From: Oscillospiraceae bacterium
Lineage (GTDB): Bacteria; Bacillota; Clostridia; Oscillospirales; Ruminococcaceae
Length of the DNA: 64,000 nucleotides
NCBI GenBank assembly: GCA_015067185.1
Contig: SVMZ01000007.1
Coordinates: 31,533 to 95,532 of the forward strand
Direction of reading: 5' to 3'
Part shown: positions 47,330-58,010 of the stretch, one piece after another
How the letters are laid out: each line of letters opens with the position of its first letter
Numbering within the stretch: the first letter of the stretch is position 1
Notes under the pieces: model-generated
What the model was told of the DNA's origin: nothing
Seen by the model: only the letters and a program-made list of their open reading frames with translations
Database searches by the model: none
Position numbers and translations under genes: made by a program

Positions 47330-50300
47330 ATGGGTAAAGAGAGATTAGGGGAGCGTTTTCCGCTGTCATTGAGCCAGATAAATATCCTTAATCTTGAACG
47401 CACGCTCAGAGGTACGTCGGTCAACAACATCAGTACGACCATCCGTATTTCGGGACGTGTGGATTTTCATATGCTCGGACAGAGTATCCAGATGATTTTG
47501 GAGAGCGACCCGTCTCTTAATACACGCTTGGTTGAGGAAAATGGCGAGATTGTTCAGTACCATGCACCGTATGTAAAAGAAAACTTTCCTGTTTACGATT
47601 TTACCAATACCAGCCGCGAAGGAATTGAAAATTGGGAAAAAGCTGTTACCCATGAACTCATTCCGCTGATGGATAGTCCGCTCTATCGTTTTATTTTGTT
47701 CCGGGACGGCGAAAGCAGCGGAGGAATTCTTGTTAAACTGCATCACATTATCTCAGACGGTTGGTCGCAGATTTTGATCTGTAACAAAATCGGTCGAACA
47801 TATCTTGAGCTGCTTGCCGGCAAAACACCGGAGCTTCCCGAAGCCCCCAGCTATGAGCTCCATGTTATTGAAGAGCAGGAGTATCTGGATTCAAGGGCCT
47901 GCAGCAAAGACGAGCGCTATTGGAGAGAAATATTGCAGAGCAGCGGTGAGCCGTCCAGTCTGAAAGATGTGAACGGGGCTGCGATAAGTCCGGTCGGCTG
48001 CAGAAAAAGCTTTGATTTACCGGGAATTCTGAACCACGCGATACACGCTTTTTGTCTGGAAAACAGGGTTGCCCCCTTTGCTGTGTTTTATATGGCGCTT
48101 GCCATCTATTTCAAGAGGCAGGGAGGTGCGGACAATTTCACCATCGGTGTGCCGATTTTTAACCGCACCAACTACAAATTCAAACAAAGCACGGGAATGT
48201 TTGTAACAACACTGCCGTTTGTTAATGAAATTGATGACCAGTGGTCCCTCCGTCAGTTCAATGAGGTGCTGGCAGAACGCTGGTTGGAATTGCTGCGCCA
48301 TCAGAGGTATCCTTTCTCCAGAATCAGCAGTCTTTGTGGAAAAGATACCCGTTTGTTTAATATTGCCCTCTCCTATCAGGACAGTAAAATATTTGAAAGC
48401 AGAGATGCTTCGGTGATGTTCAGCGGACGCTGGCATTATTGCGGATATCAGGCAGAGCATCTCACCATCCATTTGACAAACCTCAAAAACCACTGCGAGT
48501 ATGCGGTGGATTACGACTATTTAACGCAGCTTTTTACCGAAGAGGAGATCGAAACGCTTCACAAAAATTTGTGCCATATCCTTTTTGAGACTCTTTCCGA
48601 TCCCGATCGTCCCATTCATAAGCTTAACATTCTCTCCATGGAGCAAAAAGAAGAGCTGATTTACCGTTTCAACCGGACTGAACGCTATCTGGAACCCAAA
48701 ACGGTGTATGAAGCTCTGATCGCCAATAACGTGCGTCATCTCAACAGAGCAGCTATTATTCATAATGGCGAGAGGACGTCCTATGGTACATTGTTCCAAC
48801 GCAGTTCCCAGTTTGTGGCTGCACTGGAATCCCTTAATCTTCAGCCGGAAAGCACGGTGGCAATTTATCTGCCGCGAGGGGCTGAGCTTGCTGCGGCTAT
48901 GATCGGTGTTTTGGAGGCCGGATGTGCTTTTGTTCTGCTTTCCGAAAGTTTGCCCAAAGAACGCATAAAAGTGATTCTGGAGCAGAGCGATACGGCTGCA
49001 GTGATAACCAGCGATACCAGAAAACGCCGGTTGCCTAAGGGAGATATCCCTGTTATTTTTACAGAGGATGCTGTTTTTGCGCTTTATCTCGGTTCCTCTT
49101 CTGTTTATAAAAAAGAAGAGGCCAGCGAAGATAATCTGGCTTATGTGGTTTATACATCAGGTTCCACAGGAGAACCTAAGGGTGTGGAGATAACTCATAA
49201 AAACCTTCTGAATCTGGCGCAGGAGATGAAAAATGTTTACGGTCAAGGTGCCGTGTTATCGCTTTGCAACATCGGTTTCGATGCATTTATGTTGGAAAGC
49301 ATGGTGGCGCTGCTCAACGGAAGAACAATCGTTATGCCGTTGGAGGAGGAAATTGATTCGCCGGAGCGTCTGGCCGCATTGATGAACGAATATGCGGTAG
49401 GCTTTTTTGCGCTTACGCCTTCCCGTCTTTCTGCATTTTTACAGAACAGAACCTTCCGCAGTGTTATGTGGCGGATGGAGAGTATTGTCTGTGGAGGAGA
49501 ACACTTCCCGCCGGAGCTTTTGAAAAAACTGAAACTCTGTACCAATGCAAGAATATACAATCAGTACGGACCGTCTGAAGCAACTGTCGCGGTCAGTATG
49601 AAAGAACTTTCTGCAGCAGATAAGATAACAGCAGGGGCTCCTCTCGGCAACTGCAGACTTTATGTTTTGGATCAATGGATGAATCCGCTGCCGATTGGCG
49701 GAAAAGGCCGTCTGTTTGTGGGAGGACTGTGTGTAGGACGGGGATACCGCAACCGTCCTGATCTTACGGAAAAAGTATTCAGAAATAATCCGTTTGTCAT
49801 TGATGACAGAATTTATGATACAGGTGATTTGGCCCACTGGACATCAGAGGGTGAGATCGTCCTTGCGGGTCGTGCAGACAGACAGGTCAAGCTGCATGGA
49901 CTCAGAATTGAACTGCAGGAGGTTTCGTCCTGCATCGAATCCTATCCCGGTGTGGCTGCCGCCTATGCCCGTATTTGTAAAGTGGGCGGACAGGATGTAC
50001 TTGGGGCATATTATGTTTCCGATGAAGAAATTGCGGAGGCGGAACTGCTTGCTCATACCGCTACATATCTTCCCTTGTATATGATTCCGGTGTTCCTCAC
50101 ACGGGTTTGCTGTTTTGAGACTACGGCAAACGGGAAAATAGACGAAAGCAAACTGCCGGTTCCGATTTCTGCTGCCCATACGGGGAAAGGCGCAGAGAGC
50201 GAGACGGCGCGTATTATTACTGAAATTTTCAGAGAAGTGCTTGACAGTGAAGATATTTTTGCAGACAGCGATTACTATCTTTGCGGAGGAAACTCTCTTA

Positions 50301-53300
50301 ACGCGCTGGAGACAATTCTTCATATTGAGGATGAGTTGGGCAAAAAAATCCGTGTGGCGGATCTTTATGCCTGCCGCACGCCTGCACGTCTGGCAGAACT
50401 GCTCGGCGATGCCGGATCGGTCAGAAAGGAAGCAGCCCCTGTTTTGGAAAAGGCGCCTGCTGATACCAATTATCCGCTTACCCATATTCAGCAGGGAATC
50501 TATATTCAAACCATTTTGGATACAGATGGCATCAATTATAATATGCCAGGCGCCTTTTTGTTGGAAAAGGAGCTTGATTGTGTTCGCCTTGAAGAGGCTT
50601 TCCGTGCACTCATCCGACAGGATCCCATATTCCGTACAGTGTTTGTACGGGATGAGAGCGGTGTTTCCGCGCAAATTCTGGATGAAGCAGAATTTGTGCT
50701 GGAAGAGATCCGCGCGGATAGTTATGATGAAGCTTGTATACAGTTTGTGAGGCCGTTCAAGCTCGACGAAGCACCTTTGCTTAGAGGTGCTGTTTGGCGC
50801 ACTCCTGACGGAAAGTGCTATCTCTTTATGGATAGCCACCACATTATTGGTGACGGTATGAGTACGCCGCTGGTGCTGCAGAGATTGGATAGGTTCTATT
50901 GCGGTGAAAAAGCCGAAGCCGCTTGGAATTTCTATGATTACACCTACTCTCTCCGTAAAATGGGGGAGGAAAAGCAGAAAAAAGATCTGGAGTATTGGAC
51001 TGACCGTCTGAAAGATATACCGGATCAGCTGATGCTCCCCACAGACAAAATTCCTCCTGCACGGTTTGATTTCAAAGGGAAAGAAACCGGTGTGGCAATT
51101 TCCGCAGCGCAAAGCCGTAAGATAGAAGAGTTTTGCCGTGAGAGCGGTTACTCGGAATATAATCTGTTTTTGGCGGCATGGGGACTGTTGCTCTCGGCCC
51201 TTTCAGGCGCAGAGGATTTTATCATCGGAGTACCGGTGGCAGGAAGAAATCTCGCCGGCAGCAATGCCATTTGCGGTCCTTTCATCAACACACTGCCCAT
51301 GCGTCTGAACCCGGAAAAGACACTTTCCGCTTTCGAATGGTTGAACCGTGTGCGTGATGAGATAACCGGTATGGTGGATCATGCATCTGTCGGTCTTGAA
51401 AACATTATTTCTGCGCTTGATCTCCCAAGGGGAGAACAGAATGCGCTTTACCGTGTTATGATGACCCAAAGCCCTGTGGATGAAAGCGGGTTTATGCTGG
51501 ATGGAGCAAAGTTGAATTTCTGTTCTATATCCACCGGTGCTGTAAAAATGGACCTCGTTCTGGAGCTGGCAAAGCAAGGGGAGAGTTATATACTCCGTTT
51601 CTCCTATGCCACCTCTCTGTTTGAAGAAGAGACCATCCGCTTCTATGGACGCTGTCTCACCTGTGCTGTTGAGCAGCTTATCCGTTATAAAGAAAAAGAA
51701 ATCTCTAAACTGTCGCTGATTACCTCTGCCGACAGGGAAAAATATTTGGAAGCCCCCAATTTTATTACTACACCGTTCTTTAACCGTCCGGTTCACCGTA
51801 TATTGAAGAGCCATGTGCTTCGGAAGCCGGACGATATTGCTGTGATCTGCCACGGTGCCTGTATGACCTACGGCGAATTGGAACGCCGTGCCTGTGCGAT
51901 TGCACGTTTTCTGGAGGATAAGGGTATTGCGGCCGGCGAATGTGTTGCTCTTTGTGTGAAGCGCAGCGCAGATATGATTGCGGCGATGTACGGTATACTG
52001 AAAGCGGGCTGTGCCTATATGTTCCTGCTGGATAGCTTCCCGGTTGCACGTCAGCTCAATATGCTGGGACTCTCCAAGGCAGCGCTCCTTATCTGCGACA
52101 GTGAGACGGTGCTGCCGCAGGATGCAGCGTATCCCTGCGAAATCTGCATGCTTCCTGAGGGAGAAGAGGAGGATTACGAGGAACGCCCTGTTACCGATGA
52201 TTCACTCGTCAACATTCTCTTTACATCAGGTTCCACCGGTGAACCTAAAGGGGTTATGCTGCGCCATCGTTCCGTAGCAAATCTGTGTGCGCAGATAAAA
52301 ACGCTCTTTGAGGATGCGGAAGGAAGCGTGCTCTGCTCCACTAACACTGTTTTTGATTGTTTCATCATCGAAACGTTGATTCCTCTTGCATTGGGCAGAA
52401 GCATTGTCATGGCAGACGAGGAAGAGATGCTGCTTCCCTGGAAGCTGGCAAAGCTTATGGAGGACAACAAAACGGAAATTCTCCAGATGACTCCCTCGCG
52501 GTTACAGATGTGCTTTGCCAACGAGGCGTTCTGTAGTGCAGCGAAACATATCCGCATTGCTCTTCTGGGCGGAGAAGTTTTAACAGAATCTTTGCGGGAC
52601 AAATTCTATCAGTACAGCAACGGAAAGCTGATGAATATGTATGGTCCCACCGAGTCGACGATCCTGACGGCTATGGGACAGGCTGAACCCGGAAAACATA
52701 TCACCATCGGTACAACGATGCAAAATGCAAGAGCCTATGTATTGGATGAAGCAGGTGTTCCTGTTCTTCCCACTGCCTGCGGTGAATTGTATATTGCAGG
52801 CGAATGCCTTGCTGCGGGATATGCTTCCCGACCGGAAATGACGGAAGAATTCTTTATGGATGACCCGTTCTTCCCGGGAGAAAAAATGTATCGCAGCGGT
52901 GATTTGGTTCGCAGACGTCTGGACGGCTGTTTTGACTATATCGGCCGTAAAGATCATCAGGTTAAGCTGAACGGGCAGCGTGTGGAGCTTTCCGAAATCA
53001 CATCTGCTATTAATCAATCCGGATTGGTTGTGCAGTCCGCCGTGGTGCCTCTCCGTAAAGGAGATGGCTCTATGGCTTTGTGCGCATTTTATGTTCCAGA
53101 CGGACAGGAATGCACGGAAGATGAGCTGATCAACAGTATCTCCCGGATACTTCCGGACTACATGGTGCCTTCTCATTTCATTAAGCTGGACAGCATGCCG
53201 ATGACGGCAACAGCCAAAACAGATATAAAGATGCTCCGCAGACTGGCCGAAGAATATGATTTTTCTGCAGAGGAGACCGGAATAACGGCGGCCATCCCCG

Positions 53301-55075
53301 AGGCTTTGCCGGCAGAACAGACTGCTGTTGAAAAGGCTGCTGAAGTGGCGGCTGCAGAGTCTGCACCGAAAATAACAGCAAATGCTGATTCAGTTATAGA
53401 ATATATTTTTTCTGTCTGGAGAGAGATTCTGGGCAAAGAGGTAATCGACCCCGATGTTTCTTTCTTTAAACAGGGCGGTACTTCTATGTCCGCGCTTAGC
53501 GTGATGAACCGCTACTATAACGACAATTTTGAAATGTCGATGTCCGAATTTTATAAAGCAGCTACCCCTGCAGAGCAGGCCGAGCTTTTGAAGGGGAAAA
53601 TTGCAGGAAAGCAGCTGCCTGAGACAGCAGAAGAACTCCCTGAGCAGGAAATACCGGTCGTTTTGCCGTCGGAGCGGCCGATTATTGAAGCGGTTGTCGA
53701 GAGTGCCGCAGAGAGTGAACCTGCGCAGAAAATGGAAAAAGCCAACCTTCCTGATATGGAATATGTTGTCTCTGTCTGGAGGAGAATTCTGGGCAAAGAA
53801 ACAATTGCAGACGAGGTTTCCTTCTTTAAGCAGGGCGGAACATCTATGTCCGCTCTCAGCGTGATGAACAGTTATTATAACGACGGATATGAAATGACAA
53901 TGTCCGAATTTTACAAGAATACCACTCCTAAAAAACAGGCCGAGTTTTTAATGAATAAATTTCCCGTAATTCGGCAGGAAGAGATTAAGGATGAAGGAGA
54001 GTCTGTTACAGAAAAATCCGTTTTCGTCACAGGCGCCACAGGTTTTCTCGGCATTCACATTCTTCATGAGATTGTTTTAACGGGAGAAAAGAAGGTTTTC
54101 TGTCTGCTGAGAAGCGGCGGACGTCAGCGCCTTGAAAAGGAATACCAGGAGTTTTTCGGTGAAGAACTTCCCGAAGGTGTCCAGGTTCTGACCGGCGATG
54201 TTACATTGGATAAATTGGGGCTTTCAGAGGCTGAGTATACCCTTCTCACCGAAAATGTGGGCGAGATATATCATTGTGTCGCAGATGTACGCCACTTTGC
54301 CGCAGATGAAGAGAATCACCTGAAAGTCAATGTTGACGGCACGGAGAGAGCTCTTATTTTGGCACGCGCCGCAGGAGCGGTTTTCTATCATATGTCAACC
54401 TGCAGTATTGGCGGTGAATACTTGAAAAAGGATAGCTCTGCTGAAGCAATTTTCACCGAAGATGATTTTGATATCGGACAGAACTGGGACGACAACATCT
54501 ATGTGAAGAGCAAATATTTGGCAGAAGAACGGGTATTTGATGCCGAAAAGGAAGGATTGCGTGTTAAAATCTTCCGTTTGGGACGTCTTGTGGGAAGAAT
54601 GAGTGACGGAAAATACCAAGCTAATCACAAAGGAAACACATTCTATCTTTTGGTGAAAGGCATGCTGCAGGTAGGTGCGGTTCCCGCAGATGCTGCAACG
54701 CTCCCGATCGATCTTACCCCCGTCGATCTTTGCGCAAAAGAAATCATCACCCTTAAAAACAGTGAGGATACGGTACACCATATAATATGTACTGCACCGC
54801 CTACGCTTTACAGGGTTCTCTTTGCGTTGGATCACGAAATACAGCTTGTCAGCGGGGATGAGTTTACCTCGATACTCAAAGAAAAAATTGCGGAAGAAAA
54901 TACAGAGCAGCTTGCAGTAGTGATGAATCAGTGGGTTACCTTCAAAGCAAATAAACCCAAAATTTTCGCATCCAGCAAAAAAACCGTTGCAGCACTCAAG
55001 GAGTGCGGATTTGAGATACCGAAGTTTTCGATTGAAACGGTGCTGAAAGAGTTTGGAAAGGAGAATAACGGATGA
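47330..55075 (+). CDS. nonribosomal peptide synthetase, read as C-A-T-C-A-T-T-R (terminal thioester reductase)
   Basis: HHIISDG (~47741), YTSGSTGEPKG (~49151), GGNSL (~50285), HHIIGDG (~50838), FTSGSTGEPKG (~52222), GGTSM (~53471 and ~53831), VFVTGATGFLGIH (~54020). Confidence 0.95.
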   Translation: MGKERLGERFPLSLSQINILNLERTLRGTSVNNISTTIRISGRVDFHMLGQSIQMILESDPSLNTRLVEENGEIVQYHAPYVKENFPVYDFTNTSREGIENWEKAVTHELIPLMDSPLYRFILFRDGESSGGILVKLHHIISDGWSQILICNKIGRTYLELLAGKTPELPEAPSYELHVIEEQEYLDSRACSKDERYWREILQSSGEPSSLKDVNGAAISPVGCRKSFDLPGILNHAIHAFCLENRVAPFAVFYMALAIYFKRQGGADNFTIGVPIFNRTNYKFKQSTGMFVTTLPFVNEIDDQWSLRQFNEVLAERWLELLRHQRYPFSRISSLCGKDTRLFNIALSYQDSKIFESRDASVMFSGRWHYCGYQAEHLTIHLTNLKNHCEYAVDYDYLTQLFTEEEIETLHKNLCHILFETLSDPDRPIHKLNILSMEQKEELIYRFNRTERYLEPKTVYEALIANNVRHLNRAAIIHNGERTSYGTLFQRSSQFVAALESLNLQPESTVAIYLPRGAELAAAMIGVLEAGCAFVLLSESLPKERIKVILEQSDTAAVITSDTRKRRLPKGDIPVIFTEDAVFALYLGSSSVYKKEEASEDNLAYVVYTSGSTGEPKGVEITHKNLLNLAQEMKNVYGQGAVLSLCNIGFDAFMLESMVALLNGRTIVMPLEEEIDSPERLAALMNEYAVGFFALTPSRLSAFLQNRTFRSVMWRMESIVCGGEHFPPELLKKLKLCTNARIYNQYGPSEATVAVSMKELSAADKITAGAPLGNCRLYVLDQWMNPLPIGGKGRLFVGGLCVGRGYRNRPDLTEKVFRNNPFVIDDRIYDTGDLAHWTSEGEIVLAGRADRQVKLHGLRIELQEVSSCIESYPGVAAAYARICKVGGQDVLGAYYVSDEEIAEAELLAHTATYLPLYMIPVFLTRVCCFETTANGKIDESKLPVPISAAHTGKGAESETARIITEIFREVLDSEDIFADSDYYLCGGNSLNALETILHIEDELGKKIRVADLYACRTPARLAELLGDAGSVRKEAAPVLEKAPADTNYPLTHIQQGIYIQTILDTDGINYNMPGAFLLEKELDCVRLEEAFRALIRQDPIFRTVFVRDESGVSAQILDEAEFVLEEIRADSYDEACIQFVRPFKLDEAPLLRGAVWRTPDGKCYLFMDSHHIIGDGMSTPLVLQRLDRFYCGEKAEAAWNFYDYTYSLRKMGEEKQKKDLEYWTDRLKDIPDQLMLPTDKIPPARFDFKGKETGVAISAAQSRKIEEFCRESGYSEYNLFLAAWGLLLSALSGAEDFIIGVPVAGRNLAGSNAICGPFINTLPMRLNPEKTLSAFEWLNRVRDEITGMVDHASVGLENIISALDLPRGEQNALYRVMMTQSPVDESGFMLDGAKLNFCSISTGAVKMDLVLELAKQGESYILRFSYATSLFEEETIRFYGRCLTCAVEQLIRYKEKEISKLSLITSADREKYLEAPNFITTPFFNRPVHRILKSHVLRKPDDIAVICHGACMTYGELERRACAIARFLEDKGIAAGECVALCVKRSADMIAAMYGILKAGCAYMFLLDSFPVARQLNMLGLSKAALLICDSETVLPQDAAYPCEICMLPEGEEEDYEERPVTDDSLVNILFTSGSTGEPKGVMLRHRSVANLCAQIKTLFEDAEGSVLCSTNTVFDCFIIETLIPLALGRSIVMADEEEMLLPWKLAKLMEDNKTEILQMTPSRLQMCFANEAFCSAAKHIRIALLGGEVLTESLRDKFYQYSNGKLMNMYGPTESTILTAMGQAEPGKHITIGTTMQNARAYVLDEAGVPVLPTACGELYIAGECLAAGYASRPEMTEEFFMDDPFFPGEKMYRSGDLVRRRLDGCFDYIGRKDHQVKLNGQRVELSEITSAINQSGLVVQSAVVPLRKGDGSMALCAFYVPDGQECTEDELINSISRILPDYMVPSHFIKLDSMPMTATAKTDIKMLRRLAEEYDFSAEETGITAAIPEALPAEQTAVEKAAEVAAAESAPKITANADSVIEYIFSVWREILGKEVIDPDVSFFKQGGTSMSALSVMNRYYNDNFEMSMSEFYKAATPAEQAELLKGKIAGKQLPETAEELPEQEIPVVLPSERPIIEAVVESAAESEPAQKMEKANLPDMEYVVSVWRRILGKETIADEVSFFKQGGTSMSALSVMNSYYNDGYEMTMSEFYKNTTPKKQAEFLMNKFPVIRQEEIKDEGESVTEKSVFVTGATGFLGIHILHEIVLTGEKKVFCLLRSGGRQRLEKEYQEFFGEELPEGVQVLTGDVTLDKLGLSEAEYTLLTENVGEIYHCVADVRHFAADEENHLKVNVDGTERALILARAAGAVFYHMSTCSIGGEYLKKDSSAEAIFTEDDFDIGQNWDDNIYVKSKYLAEERVFDAEKEGLRVKIFRLGRLVGRMSDGKYQANHKGNTFYLLVKGMLQVGAVPADAATLPIDLTPVDLCAKEIITLKNSEDTVHHIICTAPPTLYRVLFALDHEIQLVSGDEFTSILKEKIAEENTEQLAVVMNQWVTFKANKPKIFASSKKTVAALKECGFEIPKFSIETVLKEFGKENNG

Positions 55076-56952
55076 TATCGGATTTGTCGCTTGTCATTTT
55101 TTGTGCCACCATTGTGTGTCTCATTGTGTTTTTCATCTGGAGTCGTAAGGTGACAAAGAAACGAATGCTCCTGCATAGATTGTTTTTGGCGATCGCCTGG
55201 TCCTATATTGCGTGGGTCATTCCGCTGATCATCATGCGGTTTGTGCCGCAGGAAAACCGGTTTTGGATGTATATCCTGGACTGTGCCGTACAACCGGGCG
55301 GTGCCCTTTGTGCACCGTTGTATTTCTGCACGGCTGTTACCTTTGTATCCGGTGCGGAGAGACTGAAAAACTGGATGAAGGCTTTGTTCATCCTGCCCAT
55401 TGTATCCATTCTTGTTGTATGGACCAATCCGCTGCATCACCTCTATTATGAAAATTTCTCCGTGATCCGCAGCGAAATCGAATTTGGACCGTATGTTATC
55501 GTAACCGGTATCGGCAACTATTTTTTCCTTGTAGTACCGATTCTTTATATGATCCGCTTTGGAATAAAAAATAAGAACCCGCTTTACTGGCGGCAATGTA
55601 CCATGTTTATCATCAGTGGAATGGTGCCGCTGATTGTAAGTATTTATGCAACCTTCAGCGGTAAAGACATTTCCATTGCCGCAACACCGCTCAGTTTCCT
55701 GGTTGCCCTGCTGCTGAATGGAATTGCTATTTTCCAGCTCCACATGCTGGATATCCGTCCCATAGCAACCGAACATATCCTCAATGCGATTTCGGATAGC
55801 TACCTGGTTCTCAGCGATACGGGACTCATCATCAAATACAACCGGAGTTTTGAGGAACTGTTCGGGCGAGTATACGGGATTCAGGAGAACAAAAAACTGT
55901 CGGAGTGCACACAGCACGAAGATAAGCTGCAGAAAAATCCGTTTTACAATCTTGTGGCAGCAATGGAATCCAGCCGCCAGGGGGAAACGCATGTTTCCTA
56001 TGAGCAATCCATTATGCTTGAAAGAAACGGAGAACTCACAAAAATGTATTTTGTTGTGGATGTATCTCCGCTGAAGATCAACGGACAGGTTTCCGGGTTC
56101 GTTGCACTGTTCAAGGATGTTACCCAGCTGAGAGAAAGTATGAAAAAGCTCCAGCTCAGTCAGGAACGTATGATGGAGCAGGAGCGTTTTGTGTTCCTCG
56201 GTCAGATGATCGGCGGACTTGCCCACAACCTGAAAACACCGATTATGAGTATTTCCGGCTGTGTCTCTGCGGCGGAAGCACTGGTGGAAGAATGTGAAGA
56301 CAGCATCGGTGACGAGGATGTTACGGAAGAGGATTTCCGCGAGATATATGGAGAGATGCGCGGCTGGTTTGGAAAAATAAGAGAATCTTCAGCGTATATG
56401 TCTGATATTATTACTGCGATCAAGGGACAGGCCACCACCATTGTAACAGACGAAAAATCTACATTTACCATAGACGAAATGCTCAAGCGGAGCGTTCTGC
56501 TCATGCGTCACGAACTGCTCAACAGCGGCTGCAACCTGCAGATTGATTACGATCGCTCCAAAGAAATTTCTCTGGAGGGAGATATCAATAATCTGGTTCA
56601 GGTAGTTGGCAATCTGCTGAGCAATGCCATCTATGCCCAGAAAGAAAAGGGAAACGGCGAGATTGTGATCAGTGTCTTTTTGGATGAGCAGAAGCTTAAT
56701 ATTTTGGTGAAAGACCGTGGAACGGGCATTAACGAAAGAGTTCTGCCCAAGCTGTTTAAGATGATGGTAACCAGCAAAGGTACGCACGGAACAGGCCTTG
56801 GATTGTATTTTTCCAATATCGTAATCCGCGGTAAATTCAACGGTCAGATGTGGGGCGAAAACCGGAAGGATGGAGGAAGTATTTTTGGTATTTCCATTCC
56901 CCGTGAAATTGTTCATATCCGCAAGGAACTAGTAAATAAAGAGGAAAAGTAG
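55072..56952 (+). CDS. sensor histidine kinase with N-terminal 7TM region, PAS-like and HATPase domains
   Basis: Multiple TM helices; FLGQMIGGLAHNLKTPIMSISG (H box), VQVVGNLLSNAIYAQKE (N box), VKDRGTGI, TGLGLYFS (G boxes). Confidence 0.9.
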   Translation: MISDLSLVIFCATIVCLIVFFIWSRKVTKKRMLLHRLFLAIAWSYIAWVIPLIIMRFVPQENRFWMYILDCAVQPGGALCAPLYFCTAVTFVSGAERLKNWMKALFILPIVSILVVWTNPLHHLYYENFSVIRSEIEFGPYVIVTGIGNYFFLVVPILYMIRFGIKNKNPLYWRQCTMFIISGMVPLIVSIYATFSGKDISIAATPLSFLVALLLNGIAIFQLHMLDIRPIATEHILNAISDSYLVLSDTGLIIKYNRSFEELFGRVYGIQENKKLSECTQHEDKLQKNPFYNLVAAMESSRQGETHVSYEQSIMLERNGELTKMYFVVDVSPLKINGQVSGFVALFKDVTQLRESMKKLQLSQERMMEQERFVFLGQMIGGLAHNLKTPIMSISGCVSAAEALVEECEDSIGDEDVTEEDFREIYGEMRGWFGKIRESSAYMSDIITAIKGQATTIVTDEKSTFTIDEMLKRSVLLMRHELLNSGCNLQIDYDRSKEISLEGDINNLVQVVGNLLSNAIYAQKEKGNGEIVISVFLDEQKLNILVKDRGTGINERVLPKLFKMMVTSKGTHGTGLGLYFSNIVIRGKFNGQMWGENRKDGGSIFGISIPREIVHIRKELVNKEEK

Positions 56953-56953
56953 T

Positions 56954-58006
56954 ATGAGAAAAAGTCAGTTAAATTCTTCGTCAACTCAGATTTCCATATT
57001 GACGGTGGATGACGATGCCATCATCACCACTACCATAAAAGCCTATTTCAGCAGATCCGGATATGATGTTGACATTGAAAACAATCCTTTGACAGCCATT
57101 GAACGTGTGCGCAACGGAAAATACGATATTCTTCTTCTGGACTTTTTGATGTCTCCCATTTGTGGCGATCAGGTGGTAGAGGAGATTCGCAAATTCAATA
57201 CCGATATTTTCATTATCCTTCTCACCGGTCATAAGAGTATGGCACCTCCGGTAAAGACCATCCGTCATCTGGATATTCAGGGATATTATGAAAAGGATGA
57301 CCGTTTTGATCAGCTGGAACTCCTGGTGGAATCCTGTGTAAAATCCATCAAGCAGCTGCGCACCATCCGCGCCTATCAGGAAGATATCTCACGCGCCTAC
57401 ATGCAGACCATCGAGGTGCTTCGTTACATCGTTGAGACCAGAGACAGCGAAACGCGCGGTCATTCCGAACGGGTGGCTGGTCTGGCGGAGGCCCTTGCCC
57501 TTGAGTTGGGATTGCCGGAAAAGGATGTCTCCAACATTAAAACGGCAGGACTTTTCCACGATATCGGAAAAGTCGGCGTACCGGATGCCATTCTTTTGAA
57601 GGAGGGGGCCCTGACGGATGAGGAGTTTTCCCAGATAAAGAAACATCCGGCAGACGGTGAAAAAGTTCTCAGTACCTATTCTCCCTTCCGCAGCATTCTT
57701 CCTATTGTCCGCGGACACCACGAGAAAATCAATGGCCGGGGCTATCCGGATGGGCTGGAAGGGGATGAAATTTGCATCGGTGCAAGGATTATTGCCGTGG
57801 CAGATGCTTTTGATGCTATGATATCGAACCGTACATATCGCAAAGGTTTAGGTATGGATAGAACGATGATGGAAATTGAACGTGGAAAAGGTTCCCAGTT
57901 TGACCCCGTCATTGCAGACGCCTTGCTCACTATGATTAACCGTGTGGGCAAAGAAGAATTTTATCGGACTTATTCTCTGCAGGCGGAGGGACAGAAAGGA
58001 GTGTAA
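56954..58006 (+). CDS. response regulator with HD-GYP output domain
   Basis: ILTVDDDAIITTTIKAYF...LLLDFLMSPICGD receiver; RGHSERVAGLAEAL, AGLFHDIGKVGVPDAIL, VRGHHEKINGRGYPDGL. Confidence 0.94.
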   Translation: MRKSQLNSSSTQISILTVDDDAIITTTIKAYFSRSGYDVDIENNPLTAIERVRNGKYDILLLDFLMSPICGDQVVEEIRKFNTDIFIILLTGHKSMAPPVKTIRHLDIQGYYEKDDRFDQLELLVESCVKSIKQLRTIRAYQEDISRAYMQTIEVLRYIVETRDSETRGHSERVAGLAEALALELGLPEKDVSNIKTAGLFHDIGKVGVPDAILLKEGALTDEEFSQIKKHPADGEKVLSTYSPFRSILPIVRGHHEKINGRGYPDGLEGDEICIGARIIAVADAFDAMISNRTYRKGLGMDRTMMEIERGKGSQFDPVIADALLTMINRVGKEEFYRTYSLQAEGQKGV

Positions 58007-58010
58007 ATAA

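Noticed and set aside
47330-55075. Polyketide or hybrid PKS-NRPS interpretation
   Set aside because: No KS/AT motifs seen; only C, A, T and reductase signatures.
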